Positions 26,701 to 35,118 of a stretch of 64,000 nt of DNA are shown in pieces. The notes below the pieces were generated by a model, which did no database searches, was not told where the DNA came from, and saw only the letters and a list, made by a program, of their open reading frames with translations. The DNA lies in NCBI RefSeq assembly GCF_002812085.1, contig NZ_NPDM01000005.1, forward strand, positions 201,644 to 265,643, in the 5' to 3' direction. A program made the translations under genes and the position numbers. This stretch comes from Leptospira levettii (GTDB lineage: Bacteria > Spirochaetota > Leptospiria > Leptospirales > Leptospiraceae). The stretch's first letter is position 1. Every line of letters starts with the position of its first letter.

Positions 26701-27772
26701 TGCCAGACCACTTGCTTATGGCATTACCGGGAATTCTCGTTATTTGGCGGAAGTCCTAAAGGTAATCATACCAAAACATAAAGACAAAGAATTTTATTTT
26801 TTTAGCAACAAACCCATCCATGTTGTTTTTAATGATTTAATATACCCAAACGTACATTTGGTGGTTGAACCAAAATCTATCCCAGGCCCACTCTATTTAA
26901 ATTTCATTTTACCAAAGAGGCTGAAACAAAACAAAATCGAAGTATTTTGGGGCACCATTCAAATGTTGCCAATCTTTAAATTACCAATTCCTAGTTACGT
27001 AAACTACCATGATCTCAATTTTATTTCCGCTCCAGAAACCATGGCGAAATGGAATTATTGGCAACATAAATTGTTATCTCCTATCACATTAAAAAATGCT
27101 GATATTATTTTTTGTTTATCCAAAAACACGAAAGAAGAAATCATTCAATTTCGGCCCAACTGCAAAGACAAATGCATTGTTGTTTACCCTGGCGTGACAA
27201 AAATCAAAACCAACCGATCTAATTTAAAAATCAAATTCCCAAAAGATTTTTTCCTAACAGTGGGAACATTAGAACCGAGAAAAAATATCAATCGATTGGT
27301 GGATGCATTTATACAATTCAAAACCAAATATCCAAAAGATAAAAATTCTCTCCTGATCATGGGAAGAAAAGGTTGGGGAGAAGAAGGTGATTTGCTGTAC
27401 CAAAAGTTAAATGATCCAGAGATTAAAGCCAAAGGAATCCAATTCATAGAAAAACCAGATGAAAACACTTTGGCTTCTGCTTTCCAATCATGTAAGGCAT
27501 TTTTTTTCCCATCTTTACATGAAGGTTTCGGCCTTCCACTACTAGAAGCAATGTTAGAAGGCAAACGTTGTGTTGCGTCTGACATTCCTGTCTTCAAAGA
27601 AATTTTATCTGATCAGTGTGATTTATATATACCTACTAAAGATACAAATGCTTGGGCAAATGCATTTCATATCATGTCTGGTAACACCAAAGAAAGAATG
27701 CCAATATTCCCAACAAAGAAGTGGACATGGCAAGAAACCGCTAAAAAAATTGAAGAGGTACTATTTTTATGA
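26678..27772 (+). CDS. GT4-family glycosyltransferase
   Basis: 364 aa from the ATG at 26678 (MKTKIGIDARPLAYGITGNSRY), which overlaps the GT87 gene by 23 bp; the longer frame to 26582 lies in the upstream gene. GT-B fold features: VVYPGVTKI, FFLTVGTLEPRKNINRLVDAF, and the C-terminal donor motif SLHEGFGLPLLEAM (EX7E). Retaining glycosyltransferase, cytoplasmic or peripheral. Sugar and acceptor unknown; context suggests a surface glycan or glycolipid. Confidence 0.88.
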   Translation: MKTKIGIDARPLAYGITGNSRYLAEVLKVIIPKHKDKEFYFFSNKPIHVVFNDLIYPNVHLVVEPKSIPGPLYLNFILPKRLKQNKIEVFWGTIQMLPIFKLPIPSYVNYHDLNFISAPETMAKWNYWQHKLLSPITLKNADIIFCLSKNTKEEIIQFRPNCKDKCIVVYPGVTKIKTNRSNLKIKFPKDFFLTVGTLEPRKNINRLVDAFIQFKTKYPKDKNSLLIMGRKGWGEEGDLLYQKLNDPEIKAKGIQFIEKPDENTLASAFQSCKAFFFPSLHEGFGLPLLEAMLEGKRCVASDIPVFKEILSDQCDLYIPTKDTNAWANAFHIMSGNTKERMPIFPTKKWTWQETAKKIEEVLFL

Positions 27773-28356
27773 AACCCATCCTACGATTATTTTCAAAATG
27801 GAAAGAATACAAATCCAAAAAAGAATCAATCTATTTTGGTACTTCACTTTATGATGAATTGTATACAAATCCAATCCCATCTCTTGTTTTGATTGTAGGT
27901 GTTTCACTCTTCTTTTATTTCAGCCTACCTTACATCCATTACCTTGGAAATTTTTTCTTTTGGTTTGTTGGGGTATTAGAAATCACAAAAGTTTTAAAAA
28001 TCCCATTTTTAGATGAACTCAGGTATTACCACTATTTATCTGCTTTCGTTTACTTTTATATTTCCATTTCTCTATTAATTGATATTAGTCGATTGCTTTC
28101 AAAGTGGAATGTGCGCACTGTCATTGTCAAAAACGAAGTTTGGCAAATCGGCCATTCTGGACTTGGCAAAAAACTCAACCAATACCAGTTAAATGCAGAA
28201 GGTCTATCGTTATCATATGAACATGGAGGACTAATAGATTTTTTAGGACTCAATCGAATGGTTTGGAAAAAAGATGGGAAAGAGATCTTTTCATCGCCTT
28301 ATTTTTTCCCATATAAAAAAAATAAAACCATCATCAATCGATTGTTAAAAAGATAA
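27769..28356 (+). CDS. Membrane protein of unknown function
   Basis: 195 aa with three hydrophobic helices (about residues 37-60, 62-80 and 90-108), then a soluble C-terminal part (VRTVIVKNEVWQIGHSGLGKKLNQYQLNAEGLSLSYE) that could be a small PH-like beta domain. ATG overlaps the GT4 stop (ATGA, 4 bp), so it is translationally coupled to it. No family recognised. Confidence 0.6.
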   Translation: MKPILRLFSKWKEYKSKKESIYFGTSLYDELYTNPIPSLVLIVGVSLFFYFSLPYIHYLGNFFFWFVGVLEITKVLKIPFLDELRYYHYLSAFVYFYISISLLIDISRLLSKWNVRTVIVKNEVWQIGHSGLGKKLNQYQLNAEGLSLSYEHGGLIDFLGLNRMVWKKDGKEIFSSPYFFPYKKNKTIINRLLKR

Positions 28357-28371
28357 GAAGGCAAACTCAGT

Positions 28372-29658
28372 TTGAAAAAACTTTTTATTATCCTACTCCT
28401 TTTAGGACTGTTTTTATTCCACCTTAGGTTTTTATCGAGAGCCTTTGATTGGGATTCATGTGTATACGCACTCAACATCCAAAAAGATAGGATTGAATCT
28501 GCCTTTTTTAACCCACACCATCTCGGATTTGAATCCTCCGGTTTATTGTATTGGAAAATGATACGATCCATTTACCCAACAACAGACATTATGTTTTTTT
28601 TAAGATTGAGAATATTGACATTTTCTCTTTTTTTCTTGGGTGTTTTCATTTGGATTTATTATAAATTATACAAAGATTTTTTTCTTGCTGTCGTACTTGC
28701 GATGGTCATCCAAGTGAGCCAAGCATTTTGGTTTTACAGTTTGCACAACGATACGCCACTCATCCATTCTTGTTTGATGGCTTTATTATTCTTATTTACC
28801 ATTTACTTCTTACGAAAGGGATTAAATCAAAAACACTTAGCCATTTTGTGGTTGATTCAACTTTTTTCCATTTACTTCCACCAATCTAATGTGATCCATT
28901 TTGGAATGGTGCCAATGGCAATCTTTTTGTCTCCCAACCGAAGTCTCGGCAAAAAATTAAGAATTATTTTCATCTACTTAACTTGTTTAGGCGCTGCAAC
29001 CATCATTTCCTATTTATTTGTGGGATTCATCATCTTAAAACGTGGTTTAGGTCCAATTGATGAAAAACATTTTTCATTTTGGATGTTCTTGTATGCAGCC
29101 ATTAATCGTTGGGGAACAAGCCTAGGAGAGGACAAAAATTATGTATTGTACTTTTATCGAGGGATCGGAGATGCATTCCTCGTTTTCCAAAATGTAATTC
29201 CAAAATTAAGAGTGAATCTTTTTGATTTCCAAAATCCAAAACACCTACCCTACAATTTAAATCTTTTGTTCTGGATTTTTAGTTTGAGTTTAGGAATTTT
29301 GAATTTCCGTACAATGTGGACAAAATTCAAACAAGAAATTTTAATTCTATTCTTTTGGTTAGTTCCTTCCATTGGATTTTATACTTGGTGGGAAGGTTAT
29401 TTTTTTGAATTTTGGGTTGGTACTATCATTGGCCTTTGGATTCTAAATTCATATATCCTAAGTTCCTTCCAAATCAAAGTTTTACCAAAATTCTCAAATG
29501 CAATTTTGCATGTGTCTTACTCTTTTCTTTTCATTTTCTATTTCTTAACAAACTTCACTTTTTCAACATTACCTAGATCCATTGGACCAAAGTTTGGTTA
29601 TACAGAAGGAATCCAGGGACCTGTCGAAAAATTAGCGGAAGAATCCATTTACAGATAG
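28372..29658 (+). CDS. Polytopic membrane protein, GT-C-like
   Basis: 428 aa, ten or more transmembrane helices. The first loop has FDWDSCVYALNIQKDRIESAFFNPHHLGFESSGLLYWKMI, an acidic loop followed by a PHH motif as in DUF2723 / GT-C glycosyltransferase-like proteins. TTG start at 28372 with AGAAGG upstream. Probably a lipid-linked sugar transferase or a related integral-membrane enzyme acting on the periplasmic side; this rests on topology and neighbours rather than a confirmed family. Confidence 0.6.
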   Translation: MKKLFIILLLLGLFLFHLRFLSRAFDWDSCVYALNIQKDRIESAFFNPHHLGFESSGLLYWKMIRSIYPTTDIMFFLRLRILTFSLFFLGVFIWIYYKLYKDFFLAVVLAMVIQVSQAFWFYSLHNDTPLIHSCLMALLFLFTIYFLRKGLNQKHLAILWLIQLFSIYFHQSNVIHFGMVPMAIFLSPNRSLGKKLRIIFIYLTCLGAATIISYLFVGFIILKRGLGPIDEKHFSFWMFLYAAINRWGTSLGEDKNYVLYFYRGIGDAFLVFQNVIPKLRVNLFDFQNPKHLPYNLNLLFWIFSLSLGILNFRTMWTKFKQEILILFFWLVPSIGFYTWWEGYFFEFWVGTIIGLWILNSYILSSFQIKVLPKFSNAILHVSYSFLFIFYFLTNFTFSTLPRSIGPKFGYTEGIQGPVEKLAEESIYR

Positions 29659-29667
29659 GTATCCATT

Positions 29668-31164
29668 ATGTTATTCAACTCACTCGAATTTTTAGTCTTC
29701 TTTTTTATAACCATTATCATTGGTAATATACTAAAAAATAGATGGCAAAGGTTATTCTTCTTACTTGCCAGTTATTATTTTTACATGGCATGGCAACCAT
29801 CGTCAATTTCATGTTCGGCGATGGCAGACAGTGGATTAAAATACTTCTCAGACAGAATGTATTGTGATCTAAAAATCAATCCATATGTATTTATTTTAGT
29901 ATTCTCAACTTTCATCGACTATTTTGCAGCAAGAGCGATTGAATCAAAACAAGATGGTGATTCCAAACGAGGATGGTTACTTGTTTTATCTCTGGTTGTT
30001 AACATTGGAACACTTGGTTTTTTCAAATACACCGATTTTTTATTAGGTGTGATAAATGATATCCACTTATTAGGTTCCTTTCAATTCGAAAAACAAAACA
30101 TCATCTTACCAGTTGGAATCTCCTTTTATACATTCCAATCTATGAGTTACACGATTGATGTTTACAATCGTAAAATTGAAGCTCGCAAATCTTTTTTAGA
30201 TTTTGCATTATATGTGGCTTTTTTTCCTCAATTGGTTGCTGGTCCAATCGTTCGCGCCGAAACTTTTTTCCGTGATTTAGATTATCGACTCAGTGTCCAT
30301 AAAGAACATATTGAAGCCGCCTTTGCTTTGATTCTAATAGGATTTACGAGAAAAATTGTATTTGCTGATAACCTAGCTAAGGTTGTTGATTCGACTTTTG
30401 CAAACTATCAAAATCTAAATTCCATCGAGATTTGGACTGGCGCATTGGCATTTGGATGGCAAATCTATTTTGATTTTGCGGGTTATACTGATATCGCCAT
30501 CGGAGTTGCTCGTTTGTTCGGATTCCAATTTAATGCAAATTTCAACTTCCCAATGTCATGTAAGAATATTGCGGACCATTGGTCACGTTGGCATATTTCT
30601 TTTTCAACATGGATTCGTGACTACATCTACATTCCGTTAGGTGGTTCTCGGGTGAGTGTCATAATGTATATCAGAAATATCATGATCACTTGGTTATTTG
30701 CAGGATTGTGGCATGGTGCTGCTTATCATTATGTGGGATGGGGATTATGGCAAGGAACTATGTTACTTACTCATAAGTTCTACGGTGATACCCCTGTTTC
30801 AAAATTCTTAAATGAAAAAGGTGGAAAATCATACGAACTATTCTCTCGGGTATTTACCATGTTTTGTTTAGCATTTGGTTTTATCATGTTTAGAGCAGAG
30901 ACAATGGAAAAAGCAATTCCGATGATGAAAGCTTTGTTATTTATCAACGATTCAGGAGTTCCCGTTACACGATGGATGAATTATCGATTTGGGATACTGT
31001 TAGTCATTTGTTTTACTGCAAGTTACATTTTCTCTAAGAGACAAATCCCAACTTTACTAACGGGCAGTTGGATGAAATATTCAATTTTTGTTATCGTGAA
31101 TCTATTACTTTTACTATTATTTGGAGTAACAGAAAGTCAGAACTTCCTCTACTTTCAATTTTAA
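29668..31164 (+). CDS. MBOAT-family O-acyltransferase (AlgI/DltB-like)
   Basis: 498 aa. Membrane-bound O-acyltransferase: LPVGISFYTFQSMSYTIDVY, AFFPQLVAGPIVRA, DFAGYTDIAIGVARLFGF, NFPMSCKNIADHWSRWHISFSTWIRDYIYIPLGG, and the catalytic-His stretch LFAGLWHGAAYHYVGWGLWQG. These proteins move acyl groups (acetyl or similar) across the membrane onto secreted glycans, working with an SGNH-type partner, which here is the next gene (2 bp gap). A second MBOAT-partner pair is at 52.3-55.3 kb. Confidence 0.93.
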   Translation: MLFNSLEFLVFFFITIIIGNILKNRWQRLFFLLASYYFYMAWQPSSISCSAMADSGLKYFSDRMYCDLKINPYVFILVFSTFIDYFAARAIESKQDGDSKRGWLLVLSLVVNIGTLGFFKYTDFLLGVINDIHLLGSFQFEKQNIILPVGISFYTFQSMSYTIDVYNRKIEARKSFLDFALYVAFFPQLVAGPIVRAETFFRDLDYRLSVHKEHIEAAFALILIGFTRKIVFADNLAKVVDSTFANYQNLNSIEIWTGALAFGWQIYFDFAGYTDIAIGVARLFGFQFNANFNFPMSCKNIADHWSRWHISFSTWIRDYIYIPLGGSRVSVIMYIRNIMITWLFAGLWHGAAYHYVGWGLWQGTMLLTHKFYGDTPVSKFLNEKGGKSYELFSRVFTMFCLAFGFIMFRAETMEKAIPMMKALLFINDSGVPVTRWMNYRFGILLVICFTASYIFSKRQIPTLLTGSWMKYSIFVIVNLLLLLLFGVTESQNFLYFQF

Positions 31165-31166
31165 TT

Positions 31167-32312
31167 ATGAACTTACTAAAAGAAACATTCCATTTTTTAA
31201 AAGATAAGAAGATCATTACTGTTTTTGTTTTTCTTCTGTTATTTGAACTCATATTACAACTGGGATTTTACAAACCCTTTTTGAAAAAAAATTCTTATGC
31301 ATCCAACATCAATCGAGTTACGGAACATGTTGTATCCAAAAGGGAAGTTCTAAATCCGGATATACTGATTGTGGGAACATCTGTAGCCTTCGAAGGTATC
31401 AGCATTCGTATTCTCAATGAGAACTTGAAAAAATTAGGATGGAAAACACAATCCATTGCAGTCAGAGGATCAGAATTAGTGGTCCAACATCGTATTTTGG
31501 AAGAATACTTAGACCAATTCCCTAATGTTAAAATCATTCTTCATGTCATGGAACCTGGCATGCCTTGGGTAGATCGCAATTATGTAGTAGACCCAACCCT
31601 TGCCATGTTGTCCGAACTCGGAAATTTTAAAGCGATCCCAACTGTCTTAGATTTTGAATACCAATTAAATTTTTCGAATTATCTGTATTTAATTTCTAAA
31701 TCAGTAGCATATCGAAAAGATATGTCTGATTTTGTAATTAATTTCAATGAACGCCTAAAAGCGATTTCACGCAAAAATAAAAATCCAAATGAAAATCCTT
31801 GGGATTATGAGAATGACCATCCTGAATCGATTGATGAATACAATCTTACAAGTGTTGAAGATTGTATGAACCGACTTGCACTACACTTACCCATTGATAT
31901 TCCAAAAGGTTCGAATCCTGATCACCGAAGGATGTTGTTTGAAACTTGTGGGATCGCAAGTATTGTTCCTAAAGATTCTGATGCTACTGAAGATACAAAA
32001 CGTTATTTTCGAAGGCTAACGAAAATGTATGATTTTATTGGGAATCGAAAGATTCACATCATCAATGTTTTTGCTCCTTATTCAGACGTTATACGTAAAG
32101 TGAATAACGAAGGAAGAATGAAAGTTTGGAAAGATGGACTGTCAGAAGCTCTAAAAGGACATCAAACACTTGATGAAATGGACTTACAAGATTCGTTAGG
32201 TGACAAAAATGGACAATTCTGTTTTGACTTGATTCACTTGAACCAACAAGGTATGATTGAATTTTCAAATATTCTTTCCAAAGAATTGGAGAAAAAACTT
32301 GGATCAAAATGA
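31167..32312 (+). CDS. SGNH/DltD-like partner of the MBOAT protein
   Basis: 381 aa from the ATG at 31167. One N-terminal membrane anchor (ITVFVFLLLFELILQLGF), then an extracytoplasmic domain starting with DILIVGTSVAFEGISIRILNENL, the GxS block expected at the nucleophile of an SGNH-type esterase/acyltransferase, and a C-terminal DLIHLNQQGMIEFSNIL that supplies the D-x-x-H pair. It probably completes acyl transfer outside the membrane. Overlaps the MazG-like gene by 14 bp. Confidence 0.77.
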   Translation: MNLLKETFHFLKDKKIITVFVFLLLFELILQLGFYKPFLKKNSYASNINRVTEHVVSKREVLNPDILIVGTSVAFEGISIRILNENLKKLGWKTQSIAVRGSELVVQHRILEEYLDQFPNVKIILHVMEPGMPWVDRNYVVDPTLAMLSELGNFKAIPTVLDFEYQLNFSNYLYLISKSVAYRKDMSDFVINFNERLKAISRKNKNPNENPWDYENDHPESIDEYNLTSVEDCMNRLALHLPIDIPKGSNPDHRRMLFETCGIASIVPKDSDATEDTKRYFRRLTKMYDFIGNRKIHIINVFAPYSDVIRKVNNEGRMKVWKDGLSEALKGHQTLDEMDLQDSLGDKNGQFCFDLIHLNQQGMIEFSNILSKELEKKLGSK

Positions 32313-32637
32313 TATCACTCTCAATCAGTTACAAAACGAAGTAAACGATTGGATACAAACCATTGGTGTTCGTTATTTTTCTGAACTCACAAATTTAGCA
32401 ATTCTTGTTGAAGAAGTGGGTGAATTATCTCGATTGATGGCTAGAAAGTATGGTGACCAATCGTTCAAGTCAGGTGAATCTGCAGAACAAATCCCAAGTG
32501 AAATTGGAGACATTTTATTTGTTTTAACTTGCCTTGCTAATCAAATGGGGATTTCTCTTCAAGATGTAATCACATCAACCATTCAAAAAAACACGAAACG
32601 TGATTTAAATCGCCATAAAAATAATCCAAAACTTTAA
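32299..32637 (+). CDS. MazG-like nucleotide pyrophosphohydrolase
   Basis: 112 aa from a TTG at 32299 with GGAG 8 nt upstream. All-alpha NTP-PPase fold: LVEEVGELSRLMARKYGD (ExxxE-type helix, EEVGE) and SEIGDILFVLTCLANQMG (ExxD), the Mg-binding motifs of MazG-like / iMazG proteins. Hydrolyses (d)NTPs to monophosphate; a housecleaning role is inferred. Last gene of the plus-strand cluster; convergent 4-bp overlap with the next gene. Confidence 0.82.
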   Translation: MDQNDITLNQLQNEVNDWIQTIGVRYFSELTNLAILVEEVGELSRLMARKYGDQSFKSGESAEQIPSEIGDILFVLTCLANQMGISLQDVITSTIQKNTKRDLNRHKNNPKL

Positions 32638-33359
32638 AACTTGGTTTCTAATTCTAACACAGGAATTCCAGCTTCCCTACGAATTGCATTCCAATACGCA
32701 GATAAATGAGCTGGATGAGAATTCATGTCGGATATACAGTATTCGAATTTTTGTTTAAATCTTTGATCGTGTTCTAAGTAAGATTTATAGTCATCATACC
32801 CATCCAACATAATTTGGAAAAATTTTGTTTGGCCAATAAAATCATAGTCTTCACGAAAAAACATATATGCATGTGCTAAATCGTGAAGTAGATGTTCGAA
32901 AGCATCTCTTTTTCCTTCCACCAATGTGCCAGTCAAGGCATCATCCCAACTAATCGTTGCAAAACGAATTCCTTTACTCTGGGATTCCAACATTTCCAAA
33001 GAGGTTGGATTATAATCTATGAGTTGTATGTTCCATTCAGATCGACTCCATTTCCAAAGTGCATGCCGAACCGTATCCGGCATTCCATAAAACCTAACCA
33101 CTTCTAAAAAATCTTTTGAAGAATCACGATTTGGAAGTTTTTGTCCCATTCTGAGAAATGGATGTCGTTTGACCCTTTTTTCTAAATATAATAATACAAT
33201 TTGATAGGAAACTTCACTACCAGTGAGTTTGTTATTTTCCCAATCAGATTTTAACTCTAATAATTTTGGTCTTAGTTCACTTGCTTCCATTGGAAGCAAA
33301 ACTTCAGGTATACAAATCTTTTTAAATGAACCGTAAATTTGTCCATTGTCATGTGGCAT
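32634..33359 (-). CDS. Conserved-looking protein with an HDxxH motif
   Basis: 241 aa, soluble. Not recognised. The centre contains FEHLLHDLAHAYMFFREDYDF, a His/Asp-rich helix (HxxHDxxH) that could bind a metal. The rest is alpha-rich with conserved-looking aromatic blocks (FYGMPDTVRHALWKWSRSEWN). It starts 1 bp after the stop of the third kelch lipoprotein gene, so it is the distal gene of the chemoreceptor-caspase-kelch operon and presumably shares its function. Confidence 0.65.
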   Translation of the reverse strand: MPHDNGQIYGSFKKICIPEVLLPMEASELRPKLLELKSDWENNKLTGSEVSYQIVLLYLEKRVKRHPFLRMGQKLPNRDSSKDFLEVVRFYGMPDTVRHALWKWSRSEWNIQLIDYNPTSLEMLESQSKGIRFATISWDDALTGTLVEGKRDAFEHLLHDLAHAYMFFREDYDFIGQTKFFQIMLDGYDDYKSYLEHDQRFKQKFEYCISDMNSHPAHLSAYWNAIRREAGIPVLELETKF

Positions 33360-33360
33360 A

Positions 33361-35118
33361 CTATTCGCTTAGTCCATAATAATCAGTTCCATGATTCAAT
33401 AATCCACCAGATTCTCCTCCTAAAAACAAGAAGGTTCCATCTGAAAATTTTACACCACTATGTTTGGATACACTGATCCTAGACATTCCCATTTCATAAA
33501 AACTATTACTCTTGGCATAATCCAATTTTTCGATCATACGACTTGGTTCACTTGTATTATAACGATAAGCTCCACCATAAAATAGAACTCCTCCATCTGG
33601 AAGTTCTAAAGCAAAACTCCATTCTCTTCTATATAATGAATTTGCAACGGTTATTATTCGATTCTTTGTAACATCATATAACATCGTTGCATTACTTAAA
33701 TTTGACAATTGTGCACCATAAATCAAAACATTTCCATCAGAAAGTTTTAAACATTTTAAGGCGCCAACTGGTGTTGGTAAACTCGGTCCCCAACTAAATG
33801 TTTCTGTATTTGGATCAAAAAACTCGGTTGTATCTTTTGGGGCAAAAATTCCGTCAGTTCCACCAATGATCATCACTCTTCCATCATTCAATACTACAGA
33901 ACATGAGAATGAACGTGGAGTTTTTAACCGATTAGAAAGCTGAGTGAATGTTTCGGTACTTGGATCATAAATTTCAGCAGTATTTAATGTAGTAAAATAC
34001 AAACTTGGATTAGCTGGTGTAAAATCTCTAATACCACCAATCACCATAACCTTTCCATTCGGTAACTTTACAATATCATGCATGTGCCTTGGCTCAACCA
34101 TAGAACCAGATTGGGTAAAAGCTGTGGTTTCTGTATCAAAAATATAACTTTCAGTGAGAGAAGTCGCCACAGAGAATTTGATCCCACCTGTTATCAGCAA
34201 TCGTTTCCCATCTAACATCACTCCTCTTTCACCACGATGGATTTCAGGCAAACTAGGATTTGTTAGTTGGAAGGAATTTGACCCACGTCGAAGGATTTCT
34301 GCGCTGGAATTATATCCATAAATTGCAATTACATCCCCATTTTGATTTTGAAATGCATCAAATTCAGAACGTCCAAAATTTAAGTATGGTCCTGCAACTA
34401 GTCCTATGAGTCGTATCGTGATAGTATTCGTTACAACATTTAGTGCTTTGTCAGTTGCATTAGGGAAACTAAATGTAATGGAGCCAGGTTCATTCGATGT
34501 AAAATTAGTTTCAAAATAAACGCGAAATTTAGTATCACTAATCTTCTGGATGGAACGAAATACAATAAAAGGGGCCAATTTTCCACTTATGGAAGGAAGT
34601 CCAAATTGATTGAGTGGTTCTGAACTTTCAAAGTCCCAATAACGAGCTGTAAAAAATGTATAATCGGTAATCGGTAGATACGAAACTAAACTAACTGTTG
34701 GTAGTTGTGTATCTACAATAATAGGATATTTACTTTCAGATAATGTTTCACCTAATCCAGATACAACGCTAGACAAATTAACTTCATAACAACCGTCACT
34801 TGTGATGGGATCAAATTGAATCAAAAGCTGATCATTGCCTATTTTGGTAAAACTAATATTTGAAAAAGTTTGTTCGTTTAAATCGGCAAGGAATGAAGTG
34901 TCTAAGGATGCAAGTTCTCGGTTACATTGCAATAATACCTGATCAATATTGCCAAAGGATTTGGTATTTGACTTTTCTTTGCATTCAAATGCACCTGCAT
35001 TCCCAACTGATGCAAGCAAAAGACCTGAAATTGATTTTGGGTCAAAAACATTCTTAAATTCACCAGGGACAAGACATCCAAATAACAAAAACACAATTGA
35101 GAAATAAATTTTATTCAA
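33361..35118 (-). CDS. Kelch/galactose-oxidase-type repeat lipoprotein 3
   Basis: 585 aa. Start TTG 35118 chosen because a strong GGAGGA lies 8-9 nt upstream; an in-frame TTG at 35142 has none. Signal peptide ends in a lipobox (LLFGC). After the Cys comes a NVFDPKSISG segment, an Ig-like beta region (about 40-260), then six or more kelch-type blades with repeated LPNGKVMVIGG and LNDGRVMIIGG strands. Expected to be an outer-membrane or periplasmic lipoprotein with a beta-propeller. Overlaps the preceding kelch gene by 8 bp. Confidence 0.82.
   Translation of the reverse strand: MNKIYFSIVFLLFGCLVPGEFKNVFDPKSISGLLLASVGNAGAFECKEKSNTKSFGNIDQVLLQCNRELASLDTSFLADLNEQTFSNISFTKIGNDQLLIQFDPITSDGCYEVNLSSVVSGLGETLSESKYPIIVDTQLPTVSLVSYLPITDYTFFTARYWDFESSEPLNQFGLPSISGKLAPFIVFRSIQKISDTKFRVYFETNFTSNEPGSITFSFPNATDKALNVVTNTITIRLIGLVAGPYLNFGRSEFDAFQNQNGDVIAIYGYNSSAEILRRGSNSFQLTNPSLPEIHRGERGVMLDGKRLLITGGIKFSVATSLTESYIFDTETTAFTQSGSMVEPRHMHDIVKLPNGKVMVIGGIRDFTPANPSLYFTTLNTAEIYDPSTETFTQLSNRLKTPRSFSCSVVLNDGRVMIIGGTDGIFAPKDTTEFFDPNTETFSWGPSLPTPVGALKCLKLSDGNVLIYGAQLSNLSNATMLYDVTKNRIITVANSLYRREWSFALELPDGGVLFYGGAYRYNTSEPSRMIEKLDYAKSNSFYEMGMSRISVSKHSGVKFSDGTFLFLGGESGGLLNHGTDYYGLSE

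Noticed and set aside
31906..31924. tRNA-like TTCGAATCC stretch
   Set aside because: It lies in the coding frame of the SGNH-type gene; no cloverleaf could be formed around it.
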